Assembly (NCBI RefSeq): GCF_009902005.1
Contig: NZ_WUTT01000001.1
Coordinates: 2,446,227 to 2,510,226 of the forward strand
Direction of reading: 5' to 3'
Origin: Halomonas alimentaria
GTDB taxonomy: Bacteria > Pseudomonadota > Gammaproteobacteria > Pseudomonadales > Halomonadaceae
DNA: 64,000 nt
Position 1 is the stretch's first letter, and each line of letters starts with the position of its first letter. This document shows positions 8,253 through 18,999 of the stretch, piece by piece. The position numbers were made by a program, and so were the translations under genes. The notes under the pieces were generated by a model. That model saw only the letters and a program-made list of their open reading frames with translations. It ran no database searches and had not been told where the DNA came from.

Positions 8253-9922
8253 GGCGATGCTCCTGTGTCTGTCTCCAGTGCCAGGCACCGGTCGGCCAGC
8301 GCCATCAGCGCCGGATGGTGGGTGGCGATGACCAGGCAGCGGCCCTGCTCGGCGAGCTCACCAAGTGCGGCGATGACCCGCGCCTCGGTATCGGCGTCGA
8401 GACTCGCCGTGGGCTCGTCGAGCAGCACCAACGGGGCGTCGGACAGGAAGATCCTGGCCAGTGCCAGGCGTTGGGCCTGCCCGCCGGAGAGCCCGGCGCC
8501 GCGCTCCCCCACGACGGTGGCCAGGCCTTCCGGCAGCCGCGCCAGCAACTCGCCCAGGCCGGCATGCTGCAGCGCCGCGACCAGGCGGGCATCGTCCGCC
8601 TCTGGGGCGGCCAGGCGCAGGTTGTCGGCCAGGCTACCCTGGATCAGCAGCGGGCGCTGGTCCATCCAGGCGAAAGTCAGGCCCGGGGCCGTCCGCCTCC
8701 GCCCCTCGTTTGGGCCCAGGAAGCCGGCAAGCAGCTGCAGCAGCGTGGACTTCCCCCCGCCCGAGGGAGCGGTGACCGCCACCACCTCGCCGGGCACCAG
8801 CGTCAGGTCCAGGGGCCCCAGCACGCGACCGCGCCCGGGGTAGTCGACGCAGGCGCCCTCGAGGCGCACCAGCTCCCCCGTCGGCGCCGGATCGGTCTTC
8901 TCGGACACGCCACGCAGCGACTCGACATCCGCGTCGAGCAGCGCCACCAGGCCATCGGCCGCCCCCAGGGCCGCGGCACGGTCGTGATAGTGCTGGGAGA
9001 GCACGCGCAGCGGCTGGAAGAACTCCGGGGCGAGCAGCAGCACCAGCAGGCCGCTGTAGAGGGTCAGCTCGGGCGAGGGGCCATAGCCGATATAACCGAG
9101 CAGGCCGAAGCCGACATAGATCGCCACCACGGCGATGGCCACCGAAGCGAAGAACTCCAGCACCGCCGAGGAGAGGAAGGCCACGCGCAGGGTGCGCAGG
9201 CTGCGGCGGCGATAGTCATCGGCGGCGGCATGGACCTCGTCGGTCGCCTCCCGGGTGCGACCGAAGAGCTGCAGGGTGCTGACCGCCCGGACCCGGTCGA
9301 TGAAGTGGCCGGAGAGCCGCGATACCGCCTCGAACTGCTCACGATTGAGGCGCTCGGCCCCCATGCCCACCAGGGCCATGAACAGGGGGATCAGCGGTGC
9401 CGAGAGCACCAGGAAGAGCGCCGCCAGCCAGTCGAGCCAAGCCACTGCGGCGAGCACCAGCAGCGGCTGGATGATCGCGAGGAGCCGCTGGGGTCGATAG
9501 CGCGCCACATAGCCGTCCAGCGCCTCCACCTGCTCGACCAGCTGGCTGGCCAGAGACGCCGAGTGGCGTGAGGCAAGCCCCGCCGGTCCCAGGCGCGCCA
9601 GGTGATCGAGCAGTTCGGCACGTACCCGATGACGCAGGGCCAGGCTGGCGGCAACTCCCAGGCGCTCCTGGGCGAAAAGCGCCAGGCTGCGTACCCCCAG
9701 CAGCCCCAGCATGCCCAGCGCCAGGGGAGCCAGGTCGAAGACCGGCACCTCGGCGACAAGCAGTTCGCTGACGAAGCGGGCGAGCAGCGCCAGCTGCCCC
9801 AGGGTCGCCAGGGTGGCGGCCATCCCGGCGGCGACCGCCAGGCCGAGGCGAACACGCTCCGCGGCGGCATGCGCGGCCAGCCACCGGGACGCGTCCCCGG
9901 TGGCATTGCGGCGATCGGCCAC
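8249..9922 (-). CDS. cydD: CydD, heterodimeric ABC exporter subunit for cytochrome bd assembly
   Basis: 557 residues, partner of CydC. Transmembrane domain in the N-terminal 310 residues, then an ABC ATPase with Walker A APSGGGKST, signature LSGGQAQRLALARI and Walker B LVLLDEPTASLD. The start lies 3 nt after the cydB stop, so translation is probably coupled. No small cydX-type gene fits between cydB and cydD. Confidence 0.93.
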   Translation of the reverse strand: MADRRNATGDASRWLAAHAAAERVRLGLAVAAGMAATLATLGQLALLARFVSELLVAEVPVFDLAPLALGMLGLLGVRSLALFAQERLGVAASLALRHRVRAELLDHLARLGPAGLASRHSASLASQLVEQVEALDGYVARYRPQRLLAIIQPLLVLAAVAWLDWLAALFLVLSAPLIPLFMALVGMGAERLNREQFEAVSRLSGHFIDRVRAVSTLQLFGRTREATDEVHAAADDYRRRSLRTLRVAFLSSAVLEFFASVAIAVVAIYVGFGLLGYIGYGPSPELTLYSGLLVLLLAPEFFQPLRVLSQHYHDRAAALGAADGLVALLDADVESLRGVSEKTDPAPTGELVRLEGACVDYPGRGRVLGPLDLTLVPGEVVAVTAPSGGGKSTLLQLLAGFLGPNEGRRRTAPGLTFAWMDQRPLLIQGSLADNLRLAAPEADDARLVAALQHAGLGELLARLPEGLATVVGERGAGLSGGQAQRLALARIFLSDAPLVLLDEPTASLDADTEARVIAALGELAEQGRCLVIATHHPALMALADRCLALETDTGASP

Positions 9923-9925
9923 CGC

Positions 9926-10927
9926 CTAGTGGTAGCCGTCGCCGGGACGGACCTTGCCGCGGAACACCCAGTAGGTCCAGGCGGTGTAGGCCAGGACGAT
10001 GGGGATCACGAAGAGCACGCCGATCAGCAGGAAGAGCTGCGACTCGGGCGCCGAGGCGGCATCCCAGATCGTGTAGTTGGGAGGCACGATCACCGGCCAC
10101 TTGCTGGCCACCAGGCCCAGGTAGGTGAAGATGAACAGCCCCAGGGTGGCGATGAACGGCTGGCCCTCCTGGCGACGGTAGACCGCCATCACCAGCCAGG
10201 CGGCACAGGCCAGAGCCAGGGTCGGCAGAATCCAGATCAGGTGGATATGGTTGAACCAGCGCTCGAACACCGCGGGGTCCACCAGCGGCGTCCAGAAACT
10301 GATCATGGCGAAGGCGGATAGCACCGCCAGCAGCAGGGCCGGGGTGATGCGATAGGCCCAGCGCTGCACCTCGCCTTCCGACTTGAGGATCAGCCAGGTG
10401 GCACCGAGCAGCGCATAGCCCGTCATCAGGCTGATGCCGGTGAGCACCGCGAAGGGGGACAGCCAGTCCAGGGCACCGCCTACGAACACGAAGTCCTCCA
10501 CCGGGAAGCCCTCGATATAGGCACCCACCACGGCCCCCTGGGCGAAGGCGGCCACCGCGGAGCCCCAGCAGAAGGCGCGGTTCCACCACACCCGGTTGCG
10601 CCGCGACTTGAAGCGGAACTCGAAGGCTATGCCGCGGAAGATCAGCCCGGCCAGCATCAGGAAGACCCCGATATAGAGCGCCGGCAGGTAGACCGAATAG
10701 ACCAGCGGGAAGGCGCCCAGCAGGCCGGCCCCACCCAGCACCAGCCAGGTCTCGTTGCCGTCCCACACCGGGGCCACGGAGTTCATCATCACGTCCCGGG
10801 CCTCCTCGTTCGGCGCGAAGGGATAGAGGATGCCGAGGCCGAGGTCGAAGCCATCCATGAGCACATACATGATCACGCCGAAGCCGATGATCAGCGCCCA
10901 GATCACGGAGAGGTCGAAGGATTCCAT
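9926..10927 (-). CDS. cydB: Cytochrome bd ubiquinol oxidase subunit II
   Basis: 333 residues from the ATG at 10927 (MESFDLSVIW); the longer open frame upstream lies inside cydA. CydB is the structural partner of CydA in the quinol:O2 oxidoreductase of the inner membrane. The N terminus MDGFDLGLGILYPF and WDGNETWLVLGGAGLLGAFP are hallmark CydB motifs, and about eight to nine membrane helices are visible. The length suits the CioB/short subunit II group. Only 1 nt separates it from the cydA stop. Confidence 0.95.
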   Translation of the reverse strand: MESFDLSVIWALIIGFGVIMYVLMDGFDLGLGILYPFAPNEEARDVMMNSVAPVWDGNETWLVLGGAGLLGAFPLVYSVYLPALYIGVFLMLAGLIFRGIAFEFRFKSRRNRVWWNRAFCWGSAVAAFAQGAVVGAYIEGFPVEDFVFVGGALDWLSPFAVLTGISLMTGYALLGATWLILKSEGEVQRWAYRITPALLLAVLSAFAMISFWTPLVDPAVFERWFNHIHLIWILPTLALACAAWLVMAVYRRQEGQPFIATLGLFIFTYLGLVASKWPVIVPPNYTIWDAASAPESQLFLLIGVLFVIPIVLAYTAWTYWVFRGKVRPGDGYH

Positions 10928-10928
10928 G

Positions 10929-12341
10929 TCACTGCCTCCAGGTCGGTGCCGCATCGTCATCGAAGCGGGCGTTGGCTGCCGAGAAGGGACGCTTGGCGTG
11001 ATGGGCCTCGCCGGAATCATCCCCCGATTCGGGCAACATGCCCTGGCGTACCACGCGGGTCAGGTAATAGAGGCCGCAGGCGAACACCACGGCATAAACC
11101 GCCATGTAGCCGAGCAGGGTAAACAGCGCCATGCCGCCGGTCAGAGACGGAGTCACGCCCTCGGCATGGGTCATGACACCGTAGACCAGCCAGGGTGCGC
11201 GTCCGGTCTCGGTGACGAACCAGCCGGCCAGCACCGCGACGAAGGGCGTCACGCTCATCACGCGCAGCGTCTGCAGGAAGCCGCGATGCCGATAGACGCG
11301 GCCTCCGCGGCGCAGCCACAGACCGACCAGGGCGACACCGATCATCAGGAAGCCCAGCCCCACCATGACCCGGAACGACCAGAACACCAGCCACACCGGC
11401 GGCTGCTCCTCCGGCGGCACCTCGCTGATGCCCGGCACCTCGCCATCGGCATGGTGGGTCAGGATCAGGCTCGCCAGGCTGGGAATGCCGATCTCGAAGA
11501 GATTCTCCTGGGCCAGCTGGTCGGGCCAGGCGGCCAGCAGCAGCGGCACGTTGGGCCCGGTCTCCCAGTTGCCCTCCATGGCGGCCACCTTGGTGGGCTG
11601 GTGCTCCAGGGTATTGAGGCCGTGGAAGTCGCCGATCACCGCCTGGGCGGGGGTCAGCACCAGCAGCAGCCACAGGCACATGGATAGCGCCCGGCGGTTG
11701 GCCTCGACGTCACGGCCGATCAGCAGGTACCAGGCGCTGACACCCGCCACCACGAAGCCACCGGTGACGAATGACGCCATCACCTTGTGCGAGAAGCGCC
11801 ACGGGAAGGAGGGATTGAAGATCGCCGCCGCCCAGTCGGTGATATGGAAGCGGCCATCGATCAGTTCGGCACCGGCCGGGGTCTGCATCCAGCTGTTGGC
11901 GGAGAGGATCCAGAACGAGGAGATGAAGGTGCCCAGCGCCACCATGATCGAGGCGAACAGGTGCACCCCCTGGGGCACCTTGCCGCGACCGAACAGCAGT
12001 ACCCCGAGGAAGGCCGCCTCCAGGAAGAAGGCCGTGACCACCTCGTAGCTGAGCATCGGCCCCATGAAGTTGGCGGTGGCATAGGAGAAGTTGCTCCAGT
12101 TGGTGCCGAACTGGAAGGACATCACGATGCCCGACACCACCCCCATGCCGAACACCACGGCGAAGACCCGCGTCCAGAACAGCGCAAGGCGGTCCCAGGC
12201 GGGATTTTCGGTCTTGTAGAAGAGGCCGTTGAGCACGGCGATATAGGACGCCAGGCCGATGGTGAACACCGGGAAGATGGCGTGGAAGGAGACCACGAAG
12301 GCGAATTGCAATCGCGACAGCAGGAGAGGATCCAATTCCAT
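10929..12341 (-). CDS. cydA: Cytochrome bd ubiquinol oxidase subunit I, short Q-loop (CIO) type
   Basis: 470 residues from the ATG at 12341, preceded by GAGG. Subunit I carries haems b558, b595 and d and oxidises ubiquinol. His20 in FHAIFPV, His in FSHKVMASF and the quinol-site GRAPWLVYGVMTHAEG motif are visible. At 470 aa it lacks the long Q-loop insertion of E. coli CydA (522 aa), placing it with the cyanide-insensitive CIO-type enzymes. It is the first gene of cydABDC. The C-terminal tail is charged and cytoplasmic. Confidence 0.95.
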   Translation of the reverse strand: MELDPLLLSRLQFAFVVSFHAIFPVFTIGLASYIAVLNGLFYKTENPAWDRLALFWTRVFAVVFGMGVVSGIVMSFQFGTNWSNFSYATANFMGPMLSYEVVTAFFLEAAFLGVLLFGRGKVPQGVHLFASIMVALGTFISSFWILSANSWMQTPAGAELIDGRFHITDWAAAIFNPSFPWRFSHKVMASFVTGGFVVAGVSAWYLLIGRDVEANRRALSMCLWLLLVLTPAQAVIGDFHGLNTLEHQPTKVAAMEGNWETGPNVPLLLAAWPDQLAQENLFEIGIPSLASLILTHHADGEVPGISEVPPEEQPPVWLVFWSFRVMVGLGFLMIGVALVGLWLRRGGRVYRHRGFLQTLRVMSVTPFVAVLAGWFVTETGRAPWLVYGVMTHAEGVTPSLTGGMALFTLLGYMAVYAVVFACGLYYLTRVVRQGMLPESGDDSGEAHHAKRPFSAANARFDDDAAPTWRQ

Positions 12342-12627
12342 GACGCTTGCCTCGTTACGCAGGTAACTCGAGAAGGTCGCAAGGGATGCGGATGCGCCGC
12401 TGGCGCATTGTGCTTCGGGAACCGACAGCCGCCGGTACCGTGACGCATTCCTCCTGGACACCAAGGGGACAGGCAAAGCCTAGCAGGCCCGAGAAAAATG
12501 AGGAGCGCTCCTTAAATAACCCGGACAGCTAAGCTTATTCCTTTCCCAAGATCAGCATACGCCTATTCGCCACTGAGCGGACAGCGCTGGCAACGCTTTC
12601 CGGGGTGTCTCGTTGTCGCAGCCTGCC
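12342..12627. other. Intergenic leader of cydA with an AT-rich bipartite motif
   Basis: 286 bp upstream of cydA and after the end of the Ca2+/Na+ exchanger. It holds TTAAATAAC (12512-12520) and GCTTATTCCTTT (12533-12544), 12 nt apart, an AT-rich island in otherwise GC-rich DNA. The same two words occur upstream of metQ. A GCGCC/GGCGC hairpin lies near 12391-12404. I could not find a convincing FNR/Anr box or a clear -35/-10 pair. The TTATTCC word resembles half-sites I associate with CysB-type regulators; that identification is tentative. Confidence 0.45.
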
Positions 12628-13611
12628 TCAGCCGGCACCGCCGCTGATCACCAGGTTCACCATCCAGCCAGTGTAGGCGATGAACATCGAGAGCAGCACC
12701 GCCCCTTCATAGCGGTTGATGCGTCCCTCGCGCCCCCGCCAGCCCATGGCGAACACCCCCAGCAGGACCGTCATGACGGTCATCAGGCTCCAGTCGCGCA
12801 GCAGCACCTCACTGCCCACCTCGATGGGATGAATCACCGCCGCGAGGCCCACCACGCCCAGGGTGTTGAAAAGGTTGGAGCCGACCACGTTGCCCAGCAC
12901 CAGGTCGTGCTCACGGCGACGCAGTGCGCTGATCGACGAGGCGAGTTCGGGCAGCGAGGTGCCCACCGCCACCACGGTCAGGCCGATGATCAGGTCGCTG
13001 ACCCCGAAGCCCTGGGCAATGGCCACGGCCCCCCACACCAGCACGCGCGAGCTGATCACCAGCAGCACCAGGCCGACACCGGTCCAGATCAGGCCGACCT
13101 TCAGGCTCATGGGGTGGACCTGCAGGCTCTCCTCGGTCTCGGCGGCCAGCGGGTCCGCGCCCTCGCCGCGGGCCCGCCAGATGCTGACACCCATGAAGGC
13201 GGCCAGCAGCACCAGCAGCAGCCCCCCCTCCAGGCGACCGATCATGCCTCCCCACATCAGCAGTGCCGAGAGAAGCGTCACCGCCCCCAGCACCGGCAGT
13301 TCGCGACGCACCACCGAGGAGTGCACCGCCAGCGGTGAGACCAACGCCACCAGTCCCAGGATCAGGCCGATGTTGGCGATATTGGAGCCGTAGGCGTTGC
13401 CCAGCGCCAGGCCGGGATTGCCCTGCCCCGCCGCCAGCGCCGAGACCACCAGCTCAGGCGCGGAGGTGCCGAAACCGATCACCAGCATGCCGATAAGCAG
13501 GGGGGAGAGCCCCAGGCGCGCGGAGGTCGCCGCCGCACCATCGACGAAGCGCTCGGCGCTCCACACCAGCAGGATCAATCCTGCCACTACCGCCACTGCG
13601 GGTAGGATCAT
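12628..13611 (-). CDS. Calcium/sodium antiporter, CaCA superfamily (YrbG-like)
   Basis: 327 residues started at the ATG at 13611 (MILPAVAVVAGL). The protein is an inner-membrane cation exchanger with about ten helices. Two alpha-repeats are clear: GFGTSAPELVVSALAAGQG near residue 45 and AVGTSLPELASSISALRRR near residue 215, each followed by a GN..GSN ion-site motif (GNAYGSN, GNVVGSN). The acidic and Asn residues of both repeats are retained, so it should be active. Ion specificity is inferred. It is divergent from pqiA. Confidence 0.9.
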   Translation of the reverse strand: MILPAVAVVAGLILLVWSAERFVDGAAATSARLGLSPLLIGMLVIGFGTSAPELVVSALAAGQGNPGLALGNAYGSNIANIGLILGLVALVSPLAVHSSVVRRELPVLGAVTLLSALLMWGGMIGRLEGGLLLVLLAAFMGVSIWRARGEGADPLAAETEESLQVHPMSLKVGLIWTGVGLVLLVISSRVLVWGAVAIAQGFGVSDLIIGLTVVAVGTSLPELASSISALRRREHDLVLGNVVGSNLFNTLGVVGLAAVIHPIEVGSEVLLRDWSLMTVMTVLLGVFAMGWRGREGRINRYEGAVLLSMFIAYTGWMVNLVISGGAG

Positions 13612-13760
13612 CGTATCGTTCCCGTTACATTCAGGTTTGCATGTTGGAATATGGTAGTGCCCGCGGGGACGTGTCACACTTTCCACCTGCCCACGGCCCG
13701 GCGAGTGTACGCCGGCGCCCGGCATCGAGTGAAGCCGAGCCCCTGGAGAGACGACGCCCC

Positions 13761-15158
13761 TTGGCCACGCCCCCCCTGCGCATCCGCCACCGCCTGACCT
13801 CCCCGCAGCTGCTGCAGGGCGAAGCGCCGCGGATCGAACGCACACCGCCGGAGAGTCGCGCGCGACGACGCCTGCGCGCCTGCGAGGAGTGCGACTGGGT
13901 GGTGGCACTACCGCCACTGCGTCCCGGCGAGAAGGCCGACTGCCCGCGCTGTGGGCATACCCTCGTCAAGCGCCATTTTCGCCCCGCCCAGCGCAGCATG
14001 GCCCTGGCCCTGGCGGCCCTCATGGCGCTGGGGCTGGCGCTCGCCTTCCCCTTCCTCAGCTTCAGCGTGGGCGGCATCGGCAATCGGATCGAGCTGAGCC
14101 AGACCGCCACTACCCTGATCGGCTTCCACCAGCCGGTGGTGGGTGGCGCCGTGATAATGACCATCGTGGTGCTGCCGGCGGTCTACCTGGCCGGGGTGAT
14201 CTGGCTGCAGCTGGGCCTGCTGCGCGACGACCCGCTGCCGGCCAGTCGCACCATCGCCCGTTCGCTTGCCCACCTCAATCCCTGGATGATGGCCGATGTC
14301 TTCATCATTGGTGCCCTGGTCAGCCTGATCAAGATTGCCGGGATGGCCGACATCGACCTCGGCGTGTCGTTCTGGTCATTCTGCGCCTTCGCCCTGCTGC
14401 TGCTGATGACCACCCAGTCGCTGGATGCCGACTGGATGTGGTTCTCCCTGGCCGGTGAACCCCGCGCCCCGGAGGGCACCCGAACCGGGGAGACCGCCGC
14501 CCCCCAGCGACTATCCGGCTGCCACACCTGCGGCCTGATCGGCCGCCTCGATGCCGACGGCCATGGCCGCTGTGACCGCTGTGGCGAGGCGCTGCATGCC
14601 CGCCACCCCCATAGCGTGCAGCGGACCTGGGCACTACTCGCCGGCGCCTCGATCATGTATATCCCGGCCAATGTCTATCCCATCATGACCACCACCAGCC
14701 TGGGCCAGAGCTCACCCTCCACCATCGTCGGCGGGGTGGTGGAGCTGATCCAGATGGGCTCCTGGCCGGTGGCTGCGATCATCTTCATCGCCAGTGTGAT
14801 CGTGCCGGTGGGCAAGCTGGTGGCCCTGGCCTGGCTGTGCCTGGTGGTTCGCCGCAGCAACGAGCTCAATGCGGCCACCCGCACCCGGCTCTACCGGATC
14901 ACCGAGTTCATCGGTCGCTGGTCGATGATCGATGTCTTCGTCGTCGCCATCCTGGTAGCACTGATACGCGCCGGCTCACTGATGTCCATCGAACCGGGGC
15001 CCGCCGCCCTGGCCTTCGGCGCCGTGGTGGTGATCACCATGGTGGCCGCCATGACCTTCGATCCGCGCCTGCTCTGGGACAGCCCGCTGCCGCGCAGCGA
15101 GCGATCGCCACGCACGTCCGCCCCCGATGGGCGACACCCGGAAGGAAACTCTGGATGA
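13761..15158 (+). CDS. pqiA: PqiA, inner-membrane protein of the PqiABC intermembrane lipid transport system
   Basis: 465 residues if begun at the TTG at 13761 (GGAGAG ribosome site at 13745-13750). An ATG at 13641 in the same frame would add 40 Arg/Pro-rich residues with no good ribosome site and would consume the divergent promoter region, so I prefer the TTG. Two repeats of a four-helix unit are each preceded by a zinc-ribbon-like pair: CEECDW...CPRCGH and CHTCGL...CDRCGE. The last codon overlaps the pqiB start (ATGA). PqiABC moves phospholipids across the envelope under membrane stress. Confidence 0.9.
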   Translation: MATPPLRIRHRLTSPQLLQGEAPRIERTPPESRARRRLRACEECDWVVALPPLRPGEKADCPRCGHTLVKRHFRPAQRSMALALAALMALGLALAFPFLSFSVGGIGNRIELSQTATTLIGFHQPVVGGAVIMTIVVLPAVYLAGVIWLQLGLLRDDPLPASRTIARSLAHLNPWMMADVFIIGALVSLIKIAGMADIDLGVSFWSFCAFALLLLMTTQSLDADWMWFSLAGEPRAPEGTRTGETAAPQRLSGCHTCGLIGRLDADGHGRCDRCGEALHARHPHSVQRTWALLAGASIMYIPANVYPIMTTTSLGQSSPSTIVGGVVELIQMGSWPVAAIIFIASVIVPVGKLVALAWLCLVVRRSNELNAATRTRLYRITEFIGRWSMIDVFVVAILVALIRAGSLMSIEPGPAALAFGAVVVITMVAAMTFDPRLLWDSPLPRSERSPRTSAPDGRHPEGNSG

Positions 15159-16834
15159 GTGAAGACACACCGCATCACGACGACGCCTCCGACACTCTCA
15201 ACCGCGCCAGGGCCACGCCCCAGGCACGCTTCTCGCCGATCTGGATCGTGCCCATCGTGGCGCTGCTGATCGGGGCCTGGCTGGTATGGGACAACTACCG
15301 CAGCCGCGGCCCGCAGATCACCCTGACCATCGGCAACGCCGAGGGCATCGAGGCCGGCAGCACCCTGATCAAGACCCGCAACGTGGAGGTGGGCCGGGTC
15401 GAACAGGTGCACCTCTCCGAGGACCTCTCCACGGCGGTGATCACCGCTCGCATGAGCCCCGGCAACGAGGCAATGCTGGTCGAGGATAGCCAGTTCTGGG
15501 TGGTCAAGCCGCGTGTCGGTCGCGAGGGCATCAGCGGGCTGGGTACCGTGCTCTCCGGCGCCTATCTCCAGCTGCAGCCAGGCGAGAGCGAGATCGAGTC
15601 CCGCGAGTTCGAGGTCAGTGACCAGCCTCCGGTGGCACCGGCCGGCGCCGCGGGCCTGCGCATCAACCTGATCAGCCAGCTGGGCAACTCGCTGCGCATC
15701 GGCGACCCGGTCACCTACCAGGGCTACACCGTGGGCCGCGTCGAGGAGGCCACCTTTGACGCCACTACCCGGCGCATGCAGCATCGCGTGTTCATCGAGG
15801 CCCCCTACGACAGCCTGGTCACCGAAAGCACCCGCTTCTGGTCGGCCAGCGGCATCGATCTGCGCCTGGATTCCGAGGGCTTCCGGGTCAACGTCGAATC
15901 CTTCGAGGCCCTGCTGGGTGGTGGCGTCACCTTCGGCGTGCCCGAGGACCTGCCACTGGGCGGCACGGTGGAGGCCGACACCACCTTCAACCTCTACCCG
16001 GACGAGGACACCGCGCGCCAGGGTACCTTCAACCGCTACCTGGAGTTCGTGCTGCTGGTCGATGACTCGGTGCGGGGCCTCTCCAAGGGTGCCCCGGTGG
16101 AGTTCCGCGGGGTCCGCGTGGGTACCGTGGCCGCCGTGCCCTGGAACTTCACCGCCGAGCAGCCCACCGGTCGCGGGGGCTTCGCCATCCCGGTGCTGAT
16201 CCGCATCGAACCCCAGCGCCTGGGCATCGAGAACCAAGAGGTCGACATCGAGGAGTGGCGGGAGCGCTATGACCGCTTCTTCGAGCTGGGCCTGCGTGCC
16301 ACCCTCAAGAGCGGCAACCTGCTGACCGGGGCGCTGTTCGTGGACCTCAACTTCCACCGCGACCTCGAGGACGACTACGCGCCGCTGACCTTCGCCGAAC
16401 AGCGTGTCTTCCCCACCACCTCCGGCGGCTTCGCGCTGATCGAATCCCAGGTCACCGACCTGCTGGCCAAGCTCAACGACCTGGAGGTGGAGCCGCTGCT
16501 CGAGGGCCTGGATCGCAACCTGACCGCCTCCCAGGCAATGCTCGAGGAGGTACGCAGCCTCTCCACGTCACTGCGAGAAGTGGTCGAGGATCCCGGCACG
16601 CGACAGATGCCGGCCAACCTCAACGCCACCCTGACCGAGCTGCGCGGCACACTGGAGGGCCTCTCGCCCGAATCTGCGGCCTACCAGGAGCTGGTCAGCG
16701 CCGTGGAGCGTCTGGAGCGGCTGATGCGCGACCTGCAGCCGGTGGCCCGGACGCTCTCCGACAATCCACGCGCCCTGCTCTTCGACAGCCTCGATGCCGA
16801 GGATCCGCTGCCCCGCGCACCGCGCAACGACTGA
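15155..16834 (+). CDS. pqiB: PqiB, MCE-domain intermembrane lipid transport protein
   Basis: 559 residues from the ATG at 15155, preceded by GGAAGG. A single N-terminal membrane helix (FSPIWIVPIVALLIGAWLVW) is followed by three MCE domains, roughly residues 45-135, 155-270 and 280-390 (GNAEGIEAGSTLIKTRNVEVG, TYQGYTVGRV, VEFRGVRVGTV). The C-terminal third is helical (LLAKLNDLEVEPLLEGLDRNL onward), as expected for the needle-like PqiB tube spanning the periplasm. Length is close to E. coli PqiB (546 aa). Confidence 0.94.
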   Translation: MSEDTPHHDDASDTLNRARATPQARFSPIWIVPIVALLIGAWLVWDNYRSRGPQITLTIGNAEGIEAGSTLIKTRNVEVGRVEQVHLSEDLSTAVITARMSPGNEAMLVEDSQFWVVKPRVGREGISGLGTVLSGAYLQLQPGESEIESREFEVSDQPPVAPAGAAGLRINLISQLGNSLRIGDPVTYQGYTVGRVEEATFDATTRRMQHRVFIEAPYDSLVTESTRFWSASGIDLRLDSEGFRVNVESFEALLGGGVTFGVPEDLPLGGTVEADTTFNLYPDEDTARQGTFNRYLEFVLLVDDSVRGLSKGAPVEFRGVRVGTVAAVPWNFTAEQPTGRGGFAIPVLIRIEPQRLGIENQEVDIEEWRERYDRFFELGLRATLKSGNLLTGALFVDLNFHRDLEDDYAPLTFAEQRVFPTTSGGFALIESQVTDLLAKLNDLEVEPLLEGLDRNLTASQAMLEEVRSLSTSLREVVEDPGTRQMPANLNATLTELRGTLEGLSPESAAYQELVSAVERLERLMRDLQPVARTLSDNPRALLFDSLDAEDPLPRAPRND

Positions 16835-16852
16835 GCACAAGGAGATCAGGCG

Positions 16853-17458
16853 ATGAAAGCAAGACGATGGATCGGCGTTACCCTGATGACGGTGCTGCTG
16901 GGCGGCGCACTGGGGGGCTGCGCCAGCAGCACGCCGGCACCCGAGCGCTACACCCTGCCCGCCGCTCCGGTTCAGGACGCGGCCGGCGCCGAGGCGCGCC
17001 ACCAGCTGCTGCTGGCGTCACCGCGGCTCGCCCATTACCTGGACGTGGATGGCATCGTCATGCAGGTCGACGACATCACCCTGGTGGAGGCCCGTGGGCA
17101 CCAGTGGGCCGAGGCCCTGGGCCGCCAGCTGCAGCGCGCCCTGCGCGACCGCCTGGCGAACCGCCTGCCCGATACCCGGGTCATGCTCGAGGAGCCCGGG
17201 AGTCGCGAGGCCCAGGCGCTGCGCCTGGCACTGGAAATCGACCGCTTCCAGGGTCGCCACGATGGCCTGGCCGTGATCGGGGGGCGCTTTCGGCTTTATG
17301 CCCCCGACGGCAGCCTGCTCGCCATGCACAGCCTGGACGTGGAGAGCGTCCTTGCGGCCGACGGCTATCCGGCGCTGGTGCGCGCGCTGGGCCGTGGCTG
17401 GGACGAGGTGGCCGAGCGGCTCGCCGAGGTCATTGAGCAGGAGCGCCCGCAAGAATAG
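16853..17458 (+). CDS. pqiC: PqiC, outer-membrane lipoprotein of the Pqi system
   Basis: 201 residues beginning 18 nt after pqiB with an AAGGAGA ribosome site. A lipoprotein signal is present with lipobox LGGC (Cys at about residue 22), followed by the DUF330/ABC-type-auxiliary fold typical of PqiC (YTLPAAP near the N terminus). It anchors the PqiB tube at the outer membrane. Third gene of pqiABC. Confidence 0.9.
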   Translation: MKARRWIGVTLMTVLLGGALGGCASSTPAPERYTLPAAPVQDAAGAEARHQLLLASPRLAHYLDVDGIVMQVDDITLVEARGHQWAEALGRQLQRALRDRLANRLPDTRVMLEEPGSREAQALRLALEIDRFQGRHDGLAVIGGRFRLYAPDGSLLAMHSLDVESVLAADGYPALVRALGRGWDEVAERLAEVIEQERPQE

Positions 17459-17610
17459 CTGCGTCGCGGCCACCGATCTGGCATAATAGCGCTCGCGGCA
17501 CATCAGCGAGTCCCTCCTGCCGCGCCCTGACCCCCGAATTTTATACGCCCCGGCCCGGGACTGGTCACGCGCGACTGCGTGACACGGCCGAGGCGTTCTG
17601 CGGAGACCGC

Positions 17611-18930
<1,320 letters not shown>

Positions 18931-18999
18931 GGCCAGACTGGCAGACAGCATCGCAATATGCGAATGTAGCTCGTTTCCCCCACCAAGCGTCACGCCACC

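Noticed and set aside
9922..9930. A small cydX/DUF2474 gene after cydB
   Set aside because: Only 3 nt separate cydB and cydD, so there is no space.
12342..12627. FNR/Anr box for cydA
   Set aside because: Looked for TTGAT-N4-ATCAA on both strands; no match better than about 6/10.
14891..16357. 488-residue antisense frame over pqiB
   Set aside because: PqiB with MCE domains explains the DNA; the antisense product is compositionally biased.
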